From positions 191,049,357 through 191,113,356 of the forward strand of contig NC_073695.1 of NCBI RefSeq assembly GCF_029784165.1: a stretch of DNA of 64,000 nt. Reading direction: 5' to 3'. Below are positions 8,730 to 19,768 of the stretch, in pieces (position 1 is the stretch's first letter; each line of letters starts with the position of its first letter). The DNA comes from Wyeomyia smithii. Taxonomy: Eukaryota; Arthropoda; Insecta; Diptera; Culicidae. Both the position numbers and the translations under genes were made by a program. The notes beneath the pieces are model-generated. The model saw nothing but the letters and a program-made list of their open reading frames with translations, had not been told where the DNA came from and did not search any database.

Positions 8730-11370
8730 GTGACCACTCCAACTACAACCCTCACTCCGAACTCATCTCCTGCTAGCGTCGCACCAGAGAGAATTTCATC
8801 GCAATTTAAGCCTGCCGCTCACACTCCCACCTCCACCACCGCCCTGTCGGCATCTCATTCTGCTGGAGTTGTTTACTCCACCGTACTACTCTCTACTGCG
8901 TTGGTCAAAGTGTATGGACCATCTGGGAAGGTCACACTCGCTCGGACGCTGCTGGATTCCTGTTCTGAAGCAAATTTCATTACGGAAAGAATAGTTCAAT
9001 TGCTTGGACTCAAACGATCGCGAAAGGCTTCGACAATTTCTGGGATGGGCGGTTCAACCGTAAAAAGTACACACTATACTGTAGCTACATTCAGCTCTCG
9101 CGATGCGTTGTTTGTCGAGACGCTTTCTTTTAGCATTCTGCCCAAAATTACAAATGATCTACCAGCTAGGCCAGTTGATAGTTCGCGTTGGAACATACCA
9201 TCGGATTTAAAGTTAGCCGATCCGCATTTCGCCTTGCCGCAAAAAATCGATATGGTTATCGGTGCTCAATTATTTTTTAGTATGCTGGGCGAAGGTCGAA
9301 TGTCTGTAGGAGATGGTCTGCCTATACTGCAGCAAACGGTTCTCGGTTGGATAGTCAGTGGTCCTGTATCTGGAAAAGCTTGTTCACCGCAGCTCACTAA
9401 CGTCGCATTGCTTTGTACCGATGATAATTTGGATCAACAGCTAACCAAATTTTGGGAAATTGAATCGTGCTCTATTACGCGTGGTTTATCAAAAGAAGAA
9501 ATTGAGTGTGAAAAATGGTTTGCTGAAACTACCACAAGAGATGAATCGGGACGGTTTGTTGTGCGCCTTCCAAAAAGGGAAAAAATACTGGAGGATTTGG
9601 GCGACTCGGAATATGCTGCTTTACGCAGATTTCATTGGATGCAGCGACGTTTGACAAAAAATCCAGACCTGAGAGGTCAATATTGTGATTTTATGAAGGA
9701 ATATTTAGAGCTGGGACACATGGTACCAGTAGACTGGAAACAACACACCACCCACTTACCTTCGTTTTTTCTCCCTCACCATGCCGTTATAAAACCCACC
9801 AGCACAACTACTAAATGTCGTGTAGTATTTGATGGGTCCAGCAAGTCTACTACAGGAATCTCACTAAACGATTACTTGATGGTTGGACCCACAGTTCAAA
9901 ATACTCTTTTTTCAATCGTGGTTCGACTTCGTACTCGAGAAGTGGCGCTTGTGGCGGATATCACTAACATGTACCGCCAAATTTGGATTCACCCTGACGA
10001 TAGGCAATTGCAGCGTATTTTTTGGAAACATTCTACTGATGCGGATGTGCGTCCGAATGAATTGACCACTGTAACATATGGCACTTCTAGTGCCCCTTAT
10101 TCGGCAACACGATGTCTCCAACAGCTAGCGTTTGATCATTCGAATTCGATAACTGATGCTGCTGACAAAATTGCAACAGACTTTTACATCGACGATTTCT
10201 TGAGTGGTGCTGACTCAGTCGAGGAAGCTGTATGCATTCGGAATGAAATACAAAATATATTGGGATCCGCTGGTTTTGAACTTAGGAAATGGGCATCAAA
10301 TTCAGCTGAAGTTCTTTCACATATTCCCGATACTTTAAAAGAAACTAGAGCTGTTCTAGAAATTGATTCTTCTGCTGAAAATTCAATCAGCACTCTTGGC
10401 CTGTTGTGGCATCCCGAAACTGATACGTTCAGAGTGAAGGTTCCCGATATTGATCCTGGTAGATATATCACCAAACGAACGGTTGCATCAGAGATGGAAA
10501 AGCTGTTTGATCCGTTGGGAATATTAGGCCCGATCATCGTGAAGGCGAAAGTATTCATTCAACTGCTTTGGAAAATGAAGATTCCTTGGGACGAGCTTCT
10601 CCCGGCCCACTTAAAGGCGGAGTGGCAAGACTATTGTGATGATCTAGCCGCATTACACTCGTTTTCATTTCCTCGGTTGGCTAAAGCATCAGGCTCAGCA
10701 CATAACATTCAGCTTCATGGATTCTGCGATGCAAGTGAGCGTGCTTACGGAGCTTGCATATATTTAAGGAGTGTTGGAATAGATGGGAGAGTATCCATTT
10801 GTCTTCTCACTGCGAAATCTCGAGTTGCTCCCGCTAACATAACAACAATTCCACGGTTGGAACTAAGCTCTGCGGTTCTTCTGAGCCGTCTATATTGCAA
10901 GGTAGTTGAAAGCTTAAATACATGTGTTGATGCATTTTTTTGGTCTGATTCGATGATCACTCTGCATTGGCTGCAAAACTCACCATCCAAACATCAAACC
11001 TTTGTGGCGAACCGAGTGGCTGAGGTACAACGTCGCACTGAGGGCTGCATATGGAAGCACGTTGCTTGGTTGGAGAATCCGGCGGATATTATCTCGAGGG
11101 GCACTAATTCCAGTGAATTGATTCGCCTCGCTGTATGGTGGAAAGGTTCACCGTGGTTGACGTCAGAGCAAGCAGACTGGCCTGATAGTTTTTGCAAAGT
11201 GCGTTCAACTAACCTCTCACCAGAAATCATGGAAGAGAAGGCTTGTCCAGTGGTTGCAGTCTTTGCCTGTCCTACGCAACCATCCGATCAGTCCGTGTAT
11301 GCAAGATATTCGTCGCTGACAAAACTGCTACGTATAGCTGCTTACTGTCGAAGATGTGTTCAACACTGCA
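8730..11370 (+). pseudogene. BEL pol: protease, reverse transcriptase, RNase H
   Basis: The frame is open from upstream of 8700. An aspartic protease lies at residues about 70-100 of the frame, with the active-site motif reading LLDSCSE in place of the usual DSG or DTG. The RT core follows, with 'VADITNMYRQIWIHPDD' and the catalytic box FYIDDF near residue 487. RNase H begins near residue 664 with GFCDASERAYGA. The RT would copy RNA to DNA in cytoplasmic particles and RNase H would remove the RNA. The frame is cut at 11370 by a MITE and stops at 11384. The cysteine in the protease motif is unusual and may or may not abolish activity. Confidence 0.92.
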
Positions 11371-11628
11371 CTGCCGTAATATGACATTGTGACGTAGATT
11401 CAAGTGATCAGTTTTTCAGTACGGCCCAAAAACGAAAGAATTTCTCGTCACTTTTGTATGGAAATGTGTGCCAACGTCACTTTGTTTTTTTGATTTTATG
11501 CAACGTACGAATAAGTAACAACGAAAAAGAAGATACCAAAAGATAGGTCTTCGGATAAAGAACAAATTGACATGAAAAACTCATATTCGAGAAAATGGCA
11601 CTTACGTCACTTTGTCATCTCACGGCAG
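11371..11628. mobile_element. 258 bp MITE inside BEL pol
   Basis: The insert starts CTGCCGTAATATGACA and ends with the inverted counterpart TGTCATCTCACGGCAG. It is flanked by TGCA (11367-11370 and 11629-11632). Discounting the insert and one TGCA, the upstream pol frame and the downstream frame are in register, which confirms the boundaries. Its superfamily is not clear from a 4 bp palindromic duplication. Confidence 0.85.
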
Positions 11629-11632
11629 TGCA

Positions 11633-13030
11633 GATTGAAGCGGTCTGGTGTCATACCGAAGGCCAACTCTTTCCTGATGGCCGATGAACTCTCCCAAGCT
11701 GAATTGGGAATTGTAAGAGCAATACAACTAGAATTCTTTCCACGTGAATTTCACTAATTAGATCCGGTAAGATAAACAAGCTAAAAAGATTCTGGCGTAC
11801 ACTTGATCCATACATTCAAGACGGTGTACTACGCGTTGGTGGCCGGCTGAATTTGGCAACAATTGTATACAGCAGAAAACATCCACTAATCCTCCCCGCA
11901 GTTCACCCGTTTACTAATTTGATTGTAGAATCAACTCACAAGCAACTTCTACATGCAGGCCCTCGATTGATGATTGCTCATATTCGAGAACGTTTCTGGC
12001 CTTTCAATCTCCGTAACCTGGCTCGGAAGAAAGCGCGGTCATGCTTGCAATGTTTCAAAGTTCGGCCCCAACTAGAGAGTCAATTGATGGGTCAGTTGCC
12101 TAAAGTAAGGATAACCCCTGCCCGAGCGTTCCTAAATACGGGGGTAGACTTCTGCGGACCGGTTCTTATCAAACGATCAATTCGACGAGGTAAAGCAGTT
12201 TCACCATCGAAAGCCTATATTGCGGTTTTCGTGTGCATGGTTACAAAAGCTGTACATCTGGAACTAGTCAGTGACCTCAGCACAGAAGGTTTCATAGCGA
12301 CTCTTAAACGCTTCGTGGCTCGGCGTGGCAAACCAGTGAATTTATACTGTGATAACGCCACAAATTTTGTTGGAGCTGAAAGAGAGCTCAAAGCGCTCCT
12401 GGAACAATTTCTTTGCCAAGAAAGACAGAAGATATCCGCGTTCTGTGCGGAAATTACCATCCAGTTTCACTTCATTCCTGCTCGCGCTCCCACATTTGGG
12501 GGACTTTGGGAAGCCGCTGTGAAGGCACTTAAACACCATCTACGCCGAGTGATTGGAATGGAAGCTTATACTTTTGAAACTTTGCTTACTGTTCTCTGCC
12601 AAATTGAAAGCTGTCTTAATTCTAGGCCCCTGACAGCCCTTTCAGAAGACCCATGTAATTTGGACGTCCTTACCCCTGGACACTTCCTGGTCGGCTCAGC
12701 ACTCCATTCGATTCCGGAGCCTGATCTAGCCAGCATTCCGGCCAACCGGCTTTCGTTGTGGCAAACCATCCAGCGCAAACTACAACAATTTTGGAAGTTG
12801 TGGTCCAAGACTATCTCCACCAGCTTCAGCAACGAGCGAAAAACTTCGACCGGCAGCCAAATATTTGAGTCAGTAAGCTGGTACTACTGAAGGACGAGAA
12901 TTTGCCACCACTTAAATGGAGTATGGGACGTGTAACGGCCGTGCACCCTGGACCTGACGGGCTTGTGCGAGTGGTAGAAATCAAAACACCATCCGGTGCC
13001 ATCTATACTCGACCCATTGTCAAGGTGTGA
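11633..13030 (+). pseudogene. BEL integrase and C-terminal DUF5641-like segment
   Basis: The segment from 11633 to about 11757 links RNase H to integrase. A frame change follows near 11760. The main frame (11853-12890) has a zinc-binding H-H-C-C region (HKQLLHAG and CLQC). The catalytic triad is carried by GVDFCGP, YCDNATNFVGA and FGGLWEA. Near 12800 another one-base shift moves the reading to a phase that has a TGA near 12865 and then continues as a segment with PPLKWSMGRV, typical of the DUF5641 tail of BEL integrases, ending at 13030. At least three lesions therefore separate it from a working protein. It would insert the DNA copy into the genome, giving the 5 bp duplication. Confidence 0.88.
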
Positions 13031-13179
13031 CTCCTTCCCATTGACGACGGAAGCCCAAATGATATGATGCAGGCGCCAGGTGATGACGATGAATAATACT
13101 TTAGTTTGTAGTTTTAGTAAAATTTGAGATTAAATTTAGCTTAATTTGAATGGCATGAAAATTCCATTGGTGGCCGGTA

Positions 13180-13530
13180 TGTTGCGTACGCAAGCAGCAA
13201 AATAATAATTACAACAAAAATTGTACTTTTTTTTCTTCTTCTTCTTGACAAATTAATTCGGCATCGGTTCACCTATATAAGAGGCGCAGCTTCACTGCCG
13301 TATTAATTAGAAGTTATCAGTTCCCAACAATAACTCCACTGCGATGGAATAAACAATCTACTCGAGACGCACAGTGTTCCTTATTTCACCGAACAGCCAA
13401 GCAGTAGCCAGCGAAGAGTTAATTGAAAAAGTCTTTGTCAAGACTAGAAGAGTTTGAATTTTTTATACAGTCCACATCTTGGAGTCAGTTTGGTTTTCTG
13501 ACTATCGGAGAGAGTGTCCTGGCGCGGACA
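13180..13530 (+). repeat. BEL 3' LTR (351 bp)
   Basis: Same ends as the 5' LTR. It carries TATATAA at 13274-13280 and six extra bases in a CTT run. The bases just upstream (TTGGTGGCCGGTA) stand where the polypurine tract should be but are only partly purine, a degenerate form seen in this family. Confidence 0.95.
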
Positions 13531-14135
13531 GATATTATGGCGCAGTCTTGGCTGGAGGAACGAGACGATAAGACTCCTATCTCTTCACAAAATATAAGTC
13601 CTACTTATTGTAAAACTGACCAGAGGTGAAGCAATAAATGCCCCTTTGGGGAATCGTGATTGTGGCGCGGTGTTGGTAGGAGGAACAAGGTTTCGATAAG
13701 ACTCCTTCTCCTAGACAAAATACTTACTTCTTATAATAAAATTGATCTCAGGAATATTTATCCTTTTCAGGGAATTGTAGTTAGCGATATTGGCACAGGA
13801 AACGAGGTTTCGATAAGACTCCTTTTTCTTGACATAATTAAAGTCCCTCTTAGAATTAACCTGGCCAGAGAGGAACGTTAGGTGAAGTCTCACTTCAGGT
13901 CCAGGGAATTGTAAACTGGCGATATTGGTAGGATAGAAAGAGGCTCGGTATAGTAGAGTAGTAAGCTTAAAACGAAAGGGTAAACTCTCACACACAAGCA
14001 CGGATATAAATGAAAAGCGTATCATTACTCCAATAGTGATACTGCGAATAATTTGAAGTGCGGAGTACAAACAAACGCCTGGGCAATAGATCGAATGTCT
14101 CTGGTCGCAGTGATGAGTCTACACAGAACAAAAAA
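13531..14135 (+). repeat. tRNA-headed modular retroposon, copy 1, 3' part
   Basis: The remaining modules of the copy interrupted at 5008 continue here. Each has GGAATTGT followed by GGTTTCGATAAGACTCC and a segment like AATAAAACTGA. The unique tail with GGTCGCAGTGATGAGTC ends in an A-rich run at 14135. The copy matches 50034-50659 closely along its length. Confidence 0.8.
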
Positions 14136-15003
14136 CATATTTTGGCCCACTTTAATATTTAGAATCGTGTGTGGAAATCTTTCGGACTAATTAATAAATA
14201 CCTGTAAATCGCTACAGGCTGCTTCTCTGCCCAGCGCGCAACGATCGTATAGTAAACAAAGGAGCTGTCAAAGCTAGGTAAGGTGGCATGGCTGAAATAT
14301 GTTCGCTTTGGCCATGCCTTAAACTACTACTGTATTTTTTTGCCACTTATTAGAGGATGAACACTATTTCTATAGTACTGTATTGATGTTATTACAACAA
14401 TTAATTGTTTCACAAGCACACATCATTGTTACAATAGCTTTCGGTATTGACTTGAATATTACCCCTTCCTCTCAATATTGTTTTGGTTCAGGTATGATTT
14501 TGAATATTTAGTAACTAATTCCAAAAAAGTGCTACCTTGAGTCAGTATTTTGCTGAAAAAACTTAATTTAGTATGGTTTTGAAAAATCCTGATCGGAAGA
14601 GCACAACTAAAAATTTACAAAGCTCTATCAATGCGAGATAGAAATAACATATTTTGATACAATTTAGTATTTTCTTATATGATTTTGATAACAAAATTGA
14701 ATCTTAATGAGTTATTATAGGAAAGCCAGAAATGCAATTGTTCTGAAACAAGTCTAACAAATTTTTCGTCTTTATCAAAATCTGTTGTTTTTAACAATGG
14801 TTGTTATTATACTGTTCTATATACTATCTTATTCTTATCGAAAGCTGATATGTTAGTAACAAAGTTTGATGTGTGTTTGATACTAGTGGAATCATTTCTG
14901 TTATAATTTTGTGTTATTTTAAAACCTAACGGGATCAAATTGAAAACACAGCCTGTAAGGTTTTTCTCATAACAAACTAACAGCTTCTGTCACATTTTTG
15001 TTT
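14136..15003. other. AT-rich spacer
   Basis: No gene, paired termini or protein similarity was found in this stretch. Confidence 0.5.
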
Positions 15004-15576
15004 TTTCTTTCTTTTTTTTTTTTCTTTTTTTTAACTCTAATATTTATTTAGGCCCAACCGCGAAGCATAACGGGGCCGAATATCTTTTGGAGTAGGGAAA
15101 AGCCAGCTTGAGTAGAGCCTGTATCCCGACTGCTCCTCCTCAAACAGGCATAAAAACCCTCTCATCTTTTCTCTTTTAAAAATACAATTTAAAAATACAT
15201 GTCATTTAAGCTTACGACTAACATTGACATCAAAGTTTTTCTCTTTATAACTAAATACTAATCCTTACTACTATTCGTTGAGGGTGATGGTTCCTTATCT
15301 CTTTGAAATCAAAATCTAAGTTCGGTGGATCATGTCTCTCAAAAAGAAGCGATGATTCATGTTTCTATAAAAAAGATGAACGAAAGAAAGAAGAAAAAAA
15401 AAACGGAATTAGCGTGAAACTTTTTAAGATTGTTGTGTTGGGAGAAATTAGGAGAAAAAGCATAGAGATAATCAAATTCGATACTTGATATCTCTTAAAA
15501 AGTCGTAAATGGGTATTACAAGCGCGGGGTTGCGGCTAGCAAGCACATCCCGTATTTGCATTGTAAGCGTCACTTT

Positions 15577-15997
15577 CTATTTCCGAAGAGAATCCATAAG
15601 CTTGGCCCTTGCTCTGTGGTACTTAGGGCATACGAAGACTATGTGGTCAATATCTTCGTACCCTCCACATTCGCACAGATTACTATCGACTAAGTTTATT
15701 CGATAGAGGTGTGCGTTTGCAACATAGTGATTGGACATTAGGCGCGAAATGACTCGAATGAAATCTCGAGTTAAATCTAACCCTTTGAACCAAGCTTTTG
15801 TAGACACTTTGGGCGAAATCGAATGCATCCATCGCCCAAGATCGTCTTTATCCCATTTTTCCTGCCAGTTTTCCAGAGCCAGTTGTCGGGGCAGATGAAA
15901 ATACTCGGTATAGGTGATCGGTCTATCAAATATATCTCCATCTATGGCACCACTTTTTGCTAATAAATCAGCTTCTTCATTGCCTGGGATTGAGCAA
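15577..15997 (-). pseudogene. LINE ORF2, C-terminal part (end of RNase H and CCHC)
   Basis: This piece continues RNase H with IPGNEEADLLAKSGA, then a linker, and ends with CECGGYEDIDHIVFVC, a zinc-binding motif common at the C-terminus of such ORF2 proteins. The frame is in register with the upstream piece when the MITE at 15998-16648 and one copy of its duplication are discounted. The stop lies just before 15577, followed by a 3' region of about 550 bases. Confidence 0.85.
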
Positions 15998-16648
15998 CAG
16001 TGATGGAAACGAAACGAATATGATGCAATCATCGTTTAATCTCCACTTGTACACATCATGAAGTGTTACAGACCGCGACTAAACTTGAATCCTCTCAACA
16101 CATAATGAAATGATGATATGGTGCGTAAGTTTCTGGGAGAAAAAAAACACATGACTAGACTACATCTTCTCTGAGAAGCGATTCGCTCGTTGCGTTTGTC
16201 TCTCCATATGCCGGTCGTTAGGGGAACAAAGAATAGCAGCGGAAGAATATCATGTCGCCTGAGCAGCAGCAGAGGTGTGGTGCGGTGAGAAGGAAAGTGT
16301 GGGGGAAGAGACTACTTCGGCAGCGGTTGACTTGAACGAGAGTAGGAGAGCATACATTGTCATTTTCTTTCTTTTTCTGACGAAAAATCTTATTCATGGG
16401 TAATAACATAGCAAGTTCTGATCGCTCTGTGTAACAGAGACGAATAACTTCATATACCGAGTTGTGCACATTGAGAACCATATGTTGTGGTGTACGCTAA
16501 CGACAAGCAATATATCGTAAAAAGGAAAGCAAAGAGAGTGAACCAACACCGATACTTTGTTATTCGCATACTGACGACGATGTCAACGCATCTTAGGCTT
16601 CCTTTATATGTATTCAAAATCGCTAGAGGTGATTTTTTTCCATCGCTG
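15998..16648. mobile_element. 651 bp hAT-type MITE inside LINE RNase H
   Basis: It begins CAGTGATGGAAA and its complement begins CAGCGATGGAAA. It is flanked by a perfect 8 bp duplication TTGAGCAA (15990-15997 and 16649-16656). These features fit hAT. No transposase is present. It lands between the RNase H residues HCS and IPGNE. Confidence 0.9.
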
Positions 16649-17669
16649 TTGAGCAATGAGAGGGGACCCACACAAAGCAGATAATGAAAGACCGATCAAC
16701 CAGCACTTCTAATATCCGTCTAATTTCCGAAAGGAAACAGGACGGGTGCTTGACCGGTTTAATCGATCGGAGAGCTTCGATAGAACTGAGGCTGTCCGAG
16801 AAGATGAAGTAATTGTCTGGTGTCTTGAGCTCGATAATTCGCAGCGAATTGTGTATGGCAGCTAATTCAGCTACGTATATGGAGCAGGGCTGTGCCAGTT
16901 TGCGAAATATGCGATGATCTGTGTTGAAAACGCCATATCCGGAATGTCCATCCATCACAGATCCGTCCGTGAAAAAGGAATTCTGTTTTGGGAGGTGGCC
17001 AAATTTTGCCGAAAATATTGATGGCACAACTGTTGGTTTGAGGTGATCGGGAATTCCATGGATTTCTTGTTTCATCGTCAAATCAAATACAACAGAAGAA
17101 TTGCTGAGCGATGTTGAAATCTCACGGGATGGAGCAACAACCGAAGGGTTTATCTCCATGGACATGAACCGCTGGTATACTGACATACAGGGTTTCTGAA
17201 CAACTTCCAAACATTTCTCATAGTTCGCAATAAGCATTGGATTTGCTATTTCCGATCTAATGAGGAAACGAAAAGCCAACCCAAACAGCCTCTCTTTGAG
17301 TGGTAGTATTCCAGCTATGACCTCTAGGGACATGGTATGTGTCGACTGCATGCAGCCTAGAGCGATACGCAAACAACGGTATTGTATCCTCTCGAGCTTC
17401 AGCATGTGTGAAGCTGCGACACCTCTGAAGCATATGCTGCCGTATTCTATTACGGGCAGAATCGTGGTTTGATAGAGTCGTATCAAATCCTCTGGATGGG
17501 CTCCCCATGATGTTCCTGTTACCATCCGAAGAAAATTGATCCCTGGTTGGCATCTTTGCTTCAGGTAATTTATATGTTTTTCCCATGTGCACTTAGAGTC
17601 ATACCATACTCCGAGATATTTAAAGCTAGGTGACTGGGTGATGGGTCTTCCGGACAGAACTAGCTCCAA
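16649..17669 (-). pseudogene. LINE ORF2, RT thumb and RNase H
   Basis: The frame begins with the region after the RT palm (YLGVWYDSKCTWEKHI) and runs through RNase H. Catalytic positions are visible in FFTDGSVMDG, VAELAAIH and IFSDSLSSIEAL, and the domain is cut at VWVPSHCS by the MITE. It is in a different phase from the upstream RT frame; comparison with the usual layout suggests that about 15-20 codons between palm and thumb were deleted near 17680. Confidence 0.88.
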
Positions 17670-19768
17670 ACGGGGTGGTGGTCGCTTTCAATTCCAAGAC
17701 AGCTGGCCCAACTGGTCAGATTATCTAGCGTATTTTGCAGGCTGTTTTTCATATCTACAGCCAGAGACGCCGTGACTGATACTACGCAATCGTCAGCTAA
17801 CTGACGCATTGTGCAGCCGTCCGTCAAGCATGTGTCGATGTCACTGATGTAGAAGTTGTACAACAGCGGACTCAGACAAGAGCCTTGGGGGAGACCCATG
17901 TAGCTTGTTCGTGTTATTGTTGAAGAGCCGTGGTTGAAAAGTAAATGCTTTTCAGACAGCAGGTTGATCAAAAAGTTTGTTAATATAGGGGAGAATCCTC
18001 TCTGATGCAGTTTCTCGGAAAGAATTTCGATTGAAACTGAGTCAAATGCGCCTGTGATATCCAGGAAAACCGAGGTCATTTGTTGTTTGCTGCCAAGAGC
18101 CATTTCTGCTTCTGTGGCTAGCAATGCCAGGCAATCGTTAGGGCCCTTGCCCCTACGAAAGCTGAACTGGGTCTCTGACAGTTGGTTAGTTGTTTCTGCC
18201 CAGTTGTCAAGTCTGCGCAGGATCATTTTTTCAAGCAATTTGCGTATGCATGAGAGCATCGCAATCGGCCTGTACGAGCGGTGATCTGCGGCAGGTTTAT
18301 CTGGCTTTTTGATTGCGATAATCTTAACCTGTCTCCAAGCTTTTGGGATCACATTGTTCCTGATAAGCTTATTAAACAGTTTAAGAAATCGTATCTTGGC
18401 CGAATCCGGCAGGTTTTTCATCAAATTAAATTTGATCCTGTCCGGTCCTGGAGCCTTGTTCTTACAAGACGCGAGGGCAATTGAAAATTCCAGCATTGAA
18501 AATTCTGGTTCTTCGATCGCCGTTGTGTCGCTGAATTTCTGCTGTGGTGGGACAGCATCTGGACATACCTTTTTCGCGAAATCATAGATCCAACGTTCAG
18601 AATATTCATTAGCCTCATTGTTGTCGGACCTATTGCACATTTTTCGAGCCGTATTCCAGAGATAGCTCATAGAAGCCTCTCTGGGTAACGTGCTTATGAA
18701 ATTTTGCCAGTACGATCTTTTTTTCAGTTTGTGCAGTTTAGCCTGTTTCAGTTCCAGCTCTCTAAACTGATCAAAAAGTTGAATGGAATGATCTTTCCTG
18801 AATGCTAGGTATGCTCTTTTCAGAGTTTTTTTCATCTCGGTGCATTCTTTGTCCCACCATTGTTTGTTAGGACGAATTTTCAACTTGTTCTCAGGGGCGG
18901 GCCTCGTCTGAGATTGCAACGCGCTATCTAAAACTAATGTTGCAAGAAAGTTGTATTCGTCTGATGGAGAAAGCTCGTCGGTTGTTTCGAGCTCCTGAGA
19001 TATCATGTTCGAGAATTTTTTCCAATCAATATTCCGGGTGAGATCATACTCTACTTCGACTGTGGTAACAGACTGGAGCCTGCTCATAATCGAAATACTT
19101 ATTGGCAAATGATCACTACCATGGGGATCTTGAATAATCTCCCATTTACAATCCAAAGCTATTGAGGAGGAACACATAGATAAATCTAAAGTGCTCTCAC
19201 GTACTGGAGGCCTTGCTATTCTTGTAGCTAACCCAGGTTTGTTCAATAGGGTCATATCGAACTCGTCTAGTAAGCTTTCAATAAGAATAGCCCGGTTATC
19301 ATCTCCAGGTGCTCCCCACGCCATACCGTGAGAATTGAAATCTCCCAGGATAAGGCGTGGAGTCGGCAGCAGTTCCGTTATTTGTGTCAGCTGCAACCGG
19401 TTAATAATAGCTCTAGGTGGAATGTAGACTGATGCGACCGTAAGGCTCTCACCAGCTATTGTTATATGGCAAGCAACAATTTCTATGCCATCAATTGCTG
19501 GGAGAGGAATTCGGAAGAATGGATAGCATTTTTTGATACCAAGAAGCACTCCGCCATAAGAGTTTCCTCGGTCTAAACGAATTATATTGAAATCATGAAC
19601 GGCTACTGTCGTATCCGTTGATAACCATGTTTCAGATAGCGCGAAAATATCGCATTTGCTATCGTGAAGCAGGAGTTTAAATTTATCTAGTTTGGGAATC
19701 AAGCTTCTACAGTTCCATTGTATGATCCTTGTTGTCGATTCGTCACTTCTGTTGTCTGATTTAGACAT
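17660..19768 (-). pseudogene. LINE ORF2, endonuclease and reverse transcriptase
   Basis: The first 220 residues form an APE-type endonuclease: IIQWNCRS near the start, LSETWL, and ILGDFNSHGMAWG near residue 138, with a terminal GSDHLPI. It would nick target DNA. The RT occupies about residues 400-690, with GPDRIKFNLMKNL, YRPIAMLSCIRKLLEKM, FLDITGAFDSV, GLPQGSCLSPLLYNFY and the catalytic box QLADDCV near residue 655. The start ATG at 19768 lies inside the last codons of ORF1, sharing ATGTCTAA, so ORF2 is probably translated by reinitiation. The frame is lost just after the palm. Confidence 0.92.

Larger units (their letters stand above)
5009..13530 (+). mobile_element. BEL/Pao LTR retrotransposon, nearly full length but broken
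   Basis: The 8522 bp element has direct LTRs beginning TGTTGCGTACG and ending GCGCGGACA. It is flanked by the 5 bp duplication GATAT (5004-5008 and 13531-13535), as expected for BEL/Pao. The internal order is primer-binding site, gag with zinc knuckles, protease, RT, RNase H, integrase and C-terminal DUF5641-like segment, which is the BEL/Pao order. Two transposons have inserted inside it (6413-7891 and 11371-11628), and the frames are also broken by small indels near 8640, 11760 and 12800. It inserted into the first module of a tRNA-headed retroposon. It cannot encode its own replication machinery as it stands. Confidence 0.95.
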
